Shown here: positions 6,286 to 11,084 of the stretch, in pieces
How the letters are laid out: each line of letters opens with the position of its first letter
Numbering within the stretch: position 1 is the first letter of the stretch
Source of the DNA: Candidatus Saccharimonadota bacterium
GTDB taxonomy: Bacteria > Patescibacteriota > Saccharimonadia > Saccharimonadales > EFPC-124
DNA length: 11,084 nucleotides
Direction of reading: 5' to 3'
Assembly (NCBI GenBank): GCA_016880595.1
Contig: JAEHDC010000054.1
Coordinates: 1-11,084 of the forward strand
Program-made: the position numbers and the translations under genes
The notes under the pieces: model-generated
Seen by the model: the letters and a program-made list of their open reading frames with translations, nothing else
Told to the model about the DNA's origin: nothing
The model's database searches: none

Positions 6286-6935
6286 TCTCTTTTCTTTTTA
6301 AGACGTTGTAGGAACATTTTGCGGTTTTCTGGATCCTTGACAATGTGGTACACGGGCGAGCCAAGGCTCACGAGTACGGCAAGTGCAATAATTGGCAAAA
6401 TTAAAGCCTCTACATTTATGCCGCGTGATTGCAAAAAAGCGCCGCCAAAGTATCCAATGTAGGTTACGGTGCCGGTCCAGAGAAGTCCGCCTATAATGTC
6501 AAAAGTTAGGAATTTTTTATACTCCATACTGCCAATGCCGGCGACGACTGGTGCAAAAGTCCGTACAACGGGAAGAAACCGGGCAATTATAACAGTAAGA
6601 GCACCATATTTTTTGTAAAAACTCTCGGCGCGCATTAAATTGTCTTTGTGGAAAAGTATTGAATCTGGCTTTTTGAACAGTCTGCGGCCAAATTTGTGAC
6701 CAATAAAATAACCAACGTTATCTCCAGAAACCGCCGCGACCCACAAAATTAAGATTAATATGTGAACATTTATACCCAAAACACCTTGTTGCGCCAGAAA
6801 ACCAGCAGTAAAAAGCAGGGTGTCGCCAGGCAAAAAGAATCCAACCATCATGCCGCACTCGGCAAATACAATGGCAGCGATTCCTAAGACTCCGATCGCC
6901 TGAATAACTTCTTCTAAATTCATTCCAAATAGCAT
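6282..6935 (-). CDS. DedA family membrane protein
   Basis: A 217-residue inner-membrane protein of the DedA/VTT family, members of which recycle undecaprenyl phosphate or move other lipids and contribute to membrane potential and envelope integrity. The hallmark residues are in place: E26, then PGD at 36-38, GDNVGYFIGHKFGRRLF (71-87), and ARFLPVVRTFAPVVAG (118-133) with R119 and R125. The spacings E26-D38 (12) and R119-R125 (6) equal those of the essential acidic and arginine pairs known in E. coli YqjA (E39/D51 and R130/R136), so it should be active. The C-terminus ends in a basic tail (LQRLKKKRD). A start at MLFGMNLEEV is preferred over the internal Met5, because an extended -10 lies exactly 6 bases upstream. 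It is divergent from the L25 gene and convergent with the sensor-RHH gene. Confidence 0.93.
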   Translation of the reverse strand: MLFGMNLEEVIQAIGVLGIAAIVFAECGMMVGFFLPGDTLLFTAGFLAQQGVLGINVHILILILWVAAVSGDNVGYFIGHKFGRRLFKKPDSILFHKDNLMRAESFYKKYGALTVIIARFLPVVRTFAPVVAGIGSMEYKKFLTFDIIGGLLWTGTVTYIGYFGGAFLQSRGINVEALILPIIALAVLVSLGSPVYHIVKDPENRKMFLQRLKKKRD

Positions 6936-6941
6936 GAGTAT

Positions 6942-6950
6942 ATTCTAGCA
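6942..6950 (-). promoter_or_regulatory. Extended -10 for a leaderless dedA-family transcript
   Basis: The minus strand reads TGCTAGAAT, an extended -10, followed by 6 bases (ATACTC) and the ATG at 6935. Transcription should begin at or within a base or so of the start codon. There is no Shine-Dalgarno, which agrees with a leaderless mRNA. Confidence 0.6.
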
Positions 6951-6994
6951 TGGTTAGGGTTGGAGTGGAACGCGGAAATTTATGCAAAAAAGAG

Positions 6995-7000
6995 TATAAT
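6995..7000 (+). promoter_or_regulatory. -10 box of the L25 gene
   Basis: A consensus TATAAT lies 26 bases before the ATG at 7027. The leader of about 20 bases contains AAGGGG (7015-7020), a Shine-Dalgarno 6 bases from the start. No TTGACA-like -35 is seen. Confidence 0.6.
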
Positions 7001-7026
7001 TAACTAAGACACTTAAGGGGACGGAT

Positions 7027-7719
7027 ATGGGTGAAGATGTAAAGTTAGTTGCAAAAGAACGTACAGTGATTGGTAAAGGTGTTAAGCGGCTGCGCCGTGA
7101 GGGTTTTGTGCCGGCAATTATTTATGGCGACAATATGAAATCAAAGGCCATAACTTTGGAAAAAACAGAGGCCGTAAGGGTTTGGCGCGATGCTGGGCGA
7201 CGCCGCGCTGTTGAGATAAAACTTCCGACTTCTAATCGTATTGCCATGATTGCTTCGGCGGATTTTGATCCGGTTAAACATAAGCTGCGCCATCTTAGTT
7301 TCTATGCAGTCAAGCGTAACGAGAAGGTGCAGGCGCAGGTACCAGTTAAAGTTGTTAGCGAAGGTCAAACGGAGGCAGAAAAAGCTGGTCTGATTTTGTT
7401 AAAGAATATTGAGACTGCCGAGATTAGCGCTTTGCCAAAAAATTTGCCAGAATTTATGGAAGTTCCTGGCGAGAAATTGGTTGAGCCTGGTGATAGCTTA
7501 AAAATGGCAGACATCATTCCTGCGGATGATGTTGAAATCTTATCTGATCCAGAGCAAGTTGTTGTGACGGTTTACGAACCAAGCGCATTAGTTGCCGCTA
7601 ACGAAGCTGCCGAGGAAGAAAAAGAAGCTGAAGAAGAAGGCGCTGAGACCGAAGAAGGTGATAAGCCTGAGGAGGAAGAACGAAAGAGTAGCAATGAGCA
7701 GGAGGCGGCAAAAAGCTAG
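7027..7719 (+). CDS. rplY: 50S ribosomal protein L25 (general stress protein Ctc type)
   Basis: A 230-residue L25/TL5/Ctc-type protein, which binds 5S rRNA in the large ribosomal subunit. The N-terminal domain shows the family opening: L.AKERTVIGKGVKRLRREGFVPAIIYG (about 7-34), then the strand around ADFDPVKHKLRHLSFYAV, where most members read PVKG...HVDF. The second, TL5-type domain (about 100-185) contains KAGLILLKNIETAEISALPKNLPEFMEV and GDSLKMADI. The last 40 or so residues form a low-complexity tail dominated by E, with some A, G, K and D, common in long Ctc proteins but here interrupted by a small basic patch (ERKSS). ATG 7027 has a clear AAGGGG Shine-Dalgarno. It ends 4 bases before the stop of the opposing ABC exporter gene. 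Confidence 0.9.
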   Translation: MGEDVKLVAKERTVIGKGVKRLRREGFVPAIIYGDNMKSKAITLEKTEAVRVWRDAGRRRAVEIKLPTSNRIAMIASADFDPVKHKLRHLSFYAVKRNEKVQAQVPVKVVSEGQTEAEKAGLILLKNIETAEISALPKNLPEFMEVPGEKLVEPGDSLKMADIIPADDVEILSDPEQVVVTVYEPSALVAANEAAEEEKEAEEEGAETEEGDKPEEEERKSSNEQEAAKS

Positions 7720-7723
7720 CGCT

Positions 7724-9487
7724 CTACTCTTCTATGAAGCCGCCGGATTGGCGCTTCCAGAGGTCTGAGTAAATGGTGCCGCGCTTAAGCAGCTCGGCGT
7801 GCGAGCCTTCCTCGGTGATTTTGCCATCCTCTAAAACCACAATTTTGTCCATGCGTTGGATGGTGCTGAGGCGGTGCGCAATAACGATTGTAGTACGGTT
7901 TTGCATTAGTTCCCAAAGTGCAGACTGGATAAGTTGTTCGCTTTCGCTGTCCAGGGCGCTAGTTGCCTCGTCCAAAACAAGGATTGGTGCGTCTTTTAAG
8001 ATGGCCCTGGCAATTGCCACACGTTGGCGCTGTCCGCCGCTGAGCTTGATGCCTCGTTCGCCAACCATTGTATTGTAGCCTTGCGGCAGTGACTCGATGA
8101 ACTCATTAGTATGCGCCATTTTTGCAGCCTTTTTGATCTGTTCTTCACTGGCATCGAGCTTGCCGTAGGCGATATTTTCTAGCAGACTGCGATGAAAGAG
8201 TACTGGCTCTTGAGGCACATAAGCAATATGCGAGCGCAAATCGGCCTGGCGCACGCTGCGAATATCTTGGCTGTCAATGCAAATTTCGCCGCTGTCAATA
8301 TCTACAAAACGCAAAAGCAAACGGGTTAGCGATGTTTTGCCGGATCCAGAATGTCCAACCAAGCCAACTTTTTGACCAGGCTTAACGGTTAGGTTAAAGT
8401 TGCTAAACAGCGGTTCGGTGTTGCCAGTATGTGTAAAATTGACATTTTTGAACTCAATTTTGCCTTTTTTAATAGCAACTTTTTTTGGGTTTTTTGGGTC
8501 GGTCACGAGAGTTTCTTCGTCTAAAAGTTCGGTCATCTCGGCAGCGTCGGAGATGCATTGTTCAACTGTGCGTGAAAGGCTGCTAAGCCCCCAGAGCTGG
8601 CCAATTAACTGAGTGATATAGACTTGCGACAACAAAATTACGCCGACGTCAATCTTGCCTTGTGCTACAAAAAGAATTGAGAGCGCCAATATCAAAAACT
8701 GAACACCGCTGATTAACAACCCAAAAATAACGTCGTTGGTAACTTGGGTTGTCCAGGACTTGTATTTTTTGGTGGCTCGATCGAGATTTTTAACGCTGTG
8801 CTCTTTACGCTCGGCGGATTCACGCCCGAAGGATTTGACAGCCGAGATGTTGCCGATTACGTCTGACAAATGTGCGGTTAATAAACTGTCTGCCTCTGTT
8901 GCAATGCGAGAGAATTTCATGCGCCGGCGCGTTAGCTTAATATTTAACGCCACAAATAGCACGGTCCAAATGGCCATTGCTAGACCCATTATTGGCAGAT
9001 AATAGGTCAATACGGCAATAGAACCGATTGCTATTACTGCTGTAATTGTCATGCTTAGTAAAAAGCTATCAGTCAATCCAATATAAGCACTGGTGAACTT
9101 GCTACACTGATTAACCAGTGCTCCGCTAAAATTATTGGCATGGAAGTTGAGGCTTTGGTTTAATATCATATCAAAAACGCGCATTTGTAGTTCTGGGCGG
9201 ACTTTAGTTTCTAGTTTGGACAAGAAGTAAAGGCCACTGTCAATAAGAGCTTGGGCGCAAAGCATGATAACAAAAAATGTTATAAGATATGGCGCAAATA
9301 TGTTAGTGTAATCGGCGCCAGCTGGCGTGGCAATAAGTTTGTTGATGGCTTGGGCAATGATAATTGGCAGGACTAGTTTTTGCAATATCATGCCTGTTAC
9401 CCAAGAAAATATTGTGCTTAAAAACAGGTTGCGATGCTGCCAATTTGCTCGCCAAAACAAAAGCAGGCTTTTTGTTGTTGTACTCAT
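7724..9487 (-). CDS. ABC exporter half-transporter (membrane plus ATPase domains)
   Basis: A 587-residue type I (MsbA/ABCB-like) exporter in which one chain carries the membrane domain (about residues 1-310, several hydrophobic segments) and the nucleotide-binding domain (about 345-587); two chains are needed for function. The ATPase part is intact: Walker A GHSGSGKTS (about 378), Q-loop YVPQEPVLF, signature LSGGQRQRVAIARA (about 480), Walker B ILVLDEATSALD (about 503), H-loop AHRLS (about 537). The substrate cannot be told from sequence; lipids, peptides or drugs are all exported by relatives. The start is taken at ATG 9487 (MSTTTKSLLL), because AGGA lies 7 bases upstream on the minus strand and family proteins begin near this point. 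The open frame extends to 9592, but that part crosses the likely promoter. It has no partner half-transporter beside it, so a homodimer is likely. Confidence 0.93.
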   Translation of the reverse strand: MSTTTKSLLLFWRANWQHRNLFLSTIFSWVTGMILQKLVLPIIIAQAINKLIATPAGADYTNIFAPYLITFFVIMLCAQALIDSGLYFLSKLETKVRPELQMRVFDMILNQSLNFHANNFSGALVNQCSKFTSAYIGLTDSFLLSMTITAVIAIGSIAVLTYYLPIMGLAMAIWTVLFVALNIKLTRRRMKFSRIATEADSLLTAHLSDVIGNISAVKSFGRESAERKEHSVKNLDRATKKYKSWTTQVTNDVIFGLLISGVQFLILALSILFVAQGKIDVGVILLSQVYITQLIGQLWGLSSLSRTVEQCISDAAEMTELLDEETLVTDPKNPKKVAIKKGKIEFKNVNFTHTGNTEPLFSNFNLTVKPGQKVGLVGHSGSGKTSLTRLLLRFVDIDSGEICIDSQDIRSVRQADLRSHIAYVPQEPVLFHRSLLENIAYGKLDASEEQIKKAAKMAHTNEFIESLPQGYNTMVGERGIKLSGGQRQRVAIARAILKDAPILVLDEATSALDSESEQLIQSALWELMQNRTTIVIAHRLSTIQRMDKIVVLEDGKITEEGSHAELLKRGTIYSDLWKRQSGGFIEE

Positions 9488-9563
9488 AATGTATTCCTGA
9501 AAATGGTAGATGTAGTAAATAAAATATTGGACTGGCGCATCCAGCCGTATTATGTTAGTAAAC

Positions 9564-9592
9564 AGTATATAGAAAAAATAGTTTAAGCGCAA
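9564..9592 (-). promoter_or_regulatory. Candidate promoter of the ABC exporter gene
   Basis: The minus strand carries TTGCGC (9592-9587), a 17-base gap, and TATACT (9569-9564). The spacing is ideal, the -10 is good and the -35 weak. It predicts a leader of about 70 bases and argues for the start at 9487 over the longer frame. Confidence 0.45.
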
Positions 9593-9626
9593 TGCCAGAA
9601 TGGTATACTTTTTTAGGATTTTATAT

Positions 9627-9632
9627 TATAAT
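9627..9632 (+). promoter_or_regulatory. -10 box of the first small exported-protein gene
   Basis: A consensus TATAAT with a predicted start site near 9639, inside the adjacent inverted repeat. There is no clear -35. The leader to the ATG at 9698 is about 60 bases. Confidence 0.45.
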
Positions 9633-9634
9633 TG

Positions 9635-9660
9635 TACAGTTATGTTTTTGCATAACTGTA
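9635..9660. repeat. Perfect 10-base inverted repeat at a predicted transcription start
   Basis: TACAGTTATG (9635-9644) and CATAACTGTA (9651-9660) are exact inverted repeats around TTTTTG. The left arm begins 3 bases after a TATAAT box, so the site overlaps the expected transcription start of the plus-strand gene. An operator is likelier than an RNA hairpin, because the transcript would start within the left arm. Confidence 0.6.
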
Positions 9661-9697
9661 AAACATAGGTTGGAACTACTGCTGAAAGAGGCGGATT

Positions 9698-10180
9698 ATG
9701 TCTGCACGACGTTGGCTGCTTGTGATTCTGGCGGCTACCATGGGTTTTGCACCTTCGGCATGCAAGTCATCGGAGCCATCGCCAGTGGTGACCCCCAGCT
9801 TGTTTGGAGCGTTGGCTACAGATCTTACTGGTGCTGGATTTATCATGCGGTCAAGTGGCACTTTTGACGGCGTTTACCAGCAGATCTGGACTTCTAGCTC
9901 TGAGTTTCCGGCAGTGCACCTTAGTGATAAGATGTTTGGAAACGGTATTTTGACCATTGAAAGTATTGATGTCGACCCGACCGCCGGTTATACCAATTTT
10001 TGGTGCTCTCCTATTTCTACAAGCTCGCCCGGTGTTCTGGGTGATGTGCTTAAGGGCTGCGAGACGCTTCGCAGCGAGGTTGAAAACGGTACTGCCACGC
10101 CAGAGGAGTCAGCGGCGCTTAACAATGTTTTTACCGTTAGCGACCTCGATATTGGGGTGATCGCGTTTATGAGCGAGTAA
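9698..10180 (+). CDS. Small exported protein, unknown family (paralogue 1)
   Basis: A 160-residue protein with an N-terminal export signal: basic ARR, hydrophobic WLLVILAATMGFA, then PSAC with Cys22. This resembles a lipobox but has proline at -3, so lipidation is uncertain. The rest aligns along its length with the next gene: LATDLTGAGF / VADQLSAAGY, GYTNFWCSPI / GYADFWCVPI, a second cysteine (C121 here) and the C-terminal FTVSDLDIGV. C103 and C121 are conserved in both and could form a disulfide outside the cell. I do not recognise the family. ATG 9698 is set by GAGG (9688-9691) 6 bases upstream. The gene ends in its own strong hairpin terminator. It is divergent from the ABC exporter. Confidence 0.82.
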   Translation: MSARRWLLVILAATMGFAPSACKSSEPSPVVTPSLFGALATDLTGAGFIMRSSGTFDGVYQQIWTSSSEFPAVHLSDKMFGNGILTIESIDVDPTAGYTNFWCSPISTSSPGVLGDVLKGCETLRSEVENGTATPEESAALNNVFTVSDLDIGVIAFMSE

Positions 10181-10182
10181 CC

Positions 10183-10243
10183 CAATACCATGTTGCCCCG
10201 TCAGCTTGCATTAATTGCGAGTTGACGGGGCGTATTGCTTTTT
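10183..10243 (+). terminator. Long two-part hairpin terminator
   Basis: A 14-base-pair stem with two G-U pairs (10196-10209 with 10217-10230, loop ATTAATT) sits on an outer stem CAATAC/GTATTG (10183-10188 with 10232-10237), followed at once by CTTTTT. The outer stem brings the T run next to the hairpin. Confidence 0.85.
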
Positions 10244-10244
10244 A

Positions 10245-10253
10245 TGCTAAAAT
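10245..10253 (+). promoter_or_regulatory. Extended -10 of the second small exported-protein gene
   Basis: TGCTAAAAT directly follows the terminator's T run and matches the extended -10 pattern seen at 1296 and 2055. The leader to ATG 10325 is about 65 bases and ends in a GGAGG Shine-Dalgarno (10314-10318). TTGACG at 10222 is 20 bases upstream of the -10, too far to be a normal -35, and lies in the terminator stem. Confidence 0.5.
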
Positions 10254-10324
10254 GTATTATCTTAGATTCTGCAAACAAAAGAGTTTGCATTGTTAACAAA
10301 ACAGTACTTCTTTGGAGGCGTTAA

Positions 10325-10858
10325 ATGCGTGCCTTAGTTGCCATTCTGACAATCTTTGCGGTTATTGGAGTGACGCTTTTTGGAGCTTATTTGTTTTGGG
10401 ACGCTTATTCTAGCCCAACTGTCACGACATCTGTTGATATTGAGGAGAGCGCTTCTGAACCGTTTCTTGTAATACCAGTTGCTGACCAGCTAAGCGCTGC
10501 TGGTTATACAGCGAGCGGCTCCCCAATTCAAGCTGACGATAATACGACCAGACAGCGCTGGGCTTTGGCTGGCGCGGACATGCCAATCGTCACTACGATT
10601 AGCCTGCCAGGCACGCCAGGCGTTTATATCCTTAGGAGTGTTGAGGTTGTACCGCCCGTTGGTTATGCAGATTTCTGGTGCGTGCCAATTGATAAGGAAG
10701 GGTCTATGGCTTATGATCTTAAGAGCCTCGTTGATGAGTGTAATGGCTTGGCTGGCGCAGTTACAGACGGTAGTAGAGTGCCAATGACCTCAGATGCGTT
10801 GCCGAATACTCAAACAGTAACCGGCGATTTAGGCGTTAAGGCGTACGCTCAGAAGTAA
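10325..10858 (+). CDS. Small membrane-anchored or exported protein, unknown family (paralogue 2)
   Basis: A 177-residue paralogue of the preceding gene. The N-terminus has one long hydrophobic segment (about 3-25, MRALVAILTIFAVIGVTLFG) without a lipobox cysteine, so it is anchored or cleaved rather than lipidated. An outer domain follows a short acidic linker (DIEESASEP). Shared features are VADQLSAAGY, a Trp in RQRWALAG against QQIWTSSS, GYADFWCVPI with C119, and C139. The two cysteines are about 20 residues apart, as in paralogue 1, and probably pair. Identity is modest, so the duplication is old. GGAGG at 10314-10318 sets the start, 6 bases from the ATG. Each copy has its own promoter and terminator, so the pair is not a simple operon. 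Function unknown. Confidence 0.82.
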   Translation: MRALVAILTIFAVIGVTLFGAYLFWDAYSSPTVTTSVDIEESASEPFLVIPVADQLSAAGYTASGSPIQADDNTTRQRWALAGADMPIVTTISLPGTPGVYILRSVEVVPPVGYADFWCVPIDKEGSMAYDLKSLVDECNGLAGAVTDGSRVPMTSDALPNTQTVTGDLGVKAYAQK

Positions 10859-10868
10859 CTGTTTTGTT

Positions 10869-10923
10869 GCCGTCCCACTTGGTTTGCTATGCGTAAACAA
10901 GTGGGGCGGCTTATCTCTTTTTT
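10869..10923 (+). terminator. Hairpin terminator after paralogue 2
   Basis: A 13-base-pair stem with one G-U pair: GCCGTCCCACTTG (10869-10881) with CAAGTGGGGCGGC (10898-10910). A run of six T (10918-10923) follows after a short TTATCTC spacer. Confidence 0.85.
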
Positions 10924-10935
10924 GTTGATGATTTT

Positions 10936-10951
10936 TAAAATGAATTATACT
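10936..10951 (+). promoter_or_regulatory. -10 boxes at the uvrC start
   Basis: TAAAAT (10936-10941) and TATACT (10946-10951) precede uvrC. The TATACT ends 1 base before ATG 10953 but 7 bases before the in-frame GTG at 10959, the ideal distance for a leaderless start at that GTG. Confidence 0.45.
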
Positions 10952-10952
10952 A

Positions 10953-11084
10953 ATGGTAGTGAATAAAAAACTTTCAGATAAACTCAAAACCTTGCCCAGC
11001 TCGTCTGGTGTGTACTTCCACAAGAATGCCCGCGGCGAGATTATTTACGTTGGCAAAGCTGCGGTGCTCAAAAATCGCGTGCGC
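10953..11084 (+). CDS. uvrC: Excinuclease ABC subunit UvrC (5' part)
   Basis: The first 44 residues of UvrC, the nuclease that cuts on both sides of a lesion after UvrA and UvrB have marked it. The visible part is the start of the GIY-YIG domain, which makes the 3' cut: LKTLPSSSGVYFHK, then EIIYVGKAAVLKNRVR. The GVY and IYVGKA motifs and their tyrosines match UvrC closely. The gene runs out of the window. ATG 10953 is used here, but the GTG at 10959 fits the -10 spacing better as a leaderless start and would remove two valines. It is preceded by a strong terminator, so it has its own promoter and is not co-transcribed with the gene before it. Confidence 0.93.
   Translation, partial: MVVNKKLSDKLKTLPSSSGVYFHKNARGEIIYVGKAAVLKNRVR

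Noticed and set aside
9488..9592. A 35-residue N-terminal extension of the ABC exporter from an upstream ATG at 9592
   Set aside because: The internal ATG at 9487 has an AGGA Shine-Dalgarno at 7 bases, the family starts near there, and a TTGCGC-17-TATACT promoter lies inside the extension.
9592..9867. A 91-codon plus-strand frame overlapping the first small exported-protein gene
   Set aside because: It crosses the promoter and inverted repeat and lacks a Shine-Dalgarno, while the frame from 9698 has a signal peptide, a paralogue and a good Shine-Dalgarno.
1..11084. UGA reassigned to glycine as in Gracilibacteria/SR1
   Set aside because: All long conserved genes read through cleanly with UGA as stop, and none contains in-frame TGA.

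Overview
The window looks like a piece of a small-genome, reduced bacterium, most likely Candidatus Saccharibacteria (TM7) or another Patescibacteria/CPR lineage. This is inferred from gene content and style and was not checked against any database. Genes are tightly packed and convergent genes share or nearly share stop codons. Several genes have a -10 box so close to the start codon that their transcripts should be leaderless, and several short exported proteins are unfamiliar. The standard code fits: no long gene is broken by in-frame UGA. All twelve visible stops are UAA or UAG, none UGA.

Left part (1-2051): the 3' end of an unrecognised gene, then two tandem paralogues of an unknown exported, probably disulfide-containing protein. 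The first copy has lost the N-terminal membrane segment that the second keeps. A TVP38/TMEM64-type (VTT) membrane protein follows.

Centre (2094-7719): a complete uvrA ends in an 8-base convergent overlap with an unrecognised Rossmann-like protein (minus strand). Across a 321-base, very AT-rich divergent spacer lies a plus-strand protein that I read as a nucleoside-deoxyribosyltransferase-like domain fused to a C-terminal ribbon-helix-helix DNA-binding domain. The spacer has perfect palindromes and helically phased TTGTA repeats next to both promoters. This divergent pair is the best candidate for an undescribed system: a ligand-sensing repressor-like protein facing a fold-related partner. Next come a DedA-family lipid-carrier transporter (minus) and an L25/Ctc ribosomal protein with an acidic tail (plus).

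Right part (7724-11084): a type I ABC exporter half-transporter (minus), then a second tandem pair of small exported paralogues with two conserved cysteines, each ending in a long hairpin terminator, and finally the 5' end of uvrC with the start of its GIY-YIG nuclease domain.

UvrA and UvrC act in the same nucleotide excision repair pathway. The envelope genes (VTT and DedA proteins, ABC exporter, four small exported proteins) share no obvious pathway beyond the cell surface. Regulation appears to be by short promoters: an extended -10 of the form TGnTAnAAT recurs ahead of several genes, and Shine-Dalgarno sequences are used only where there is a real leader.
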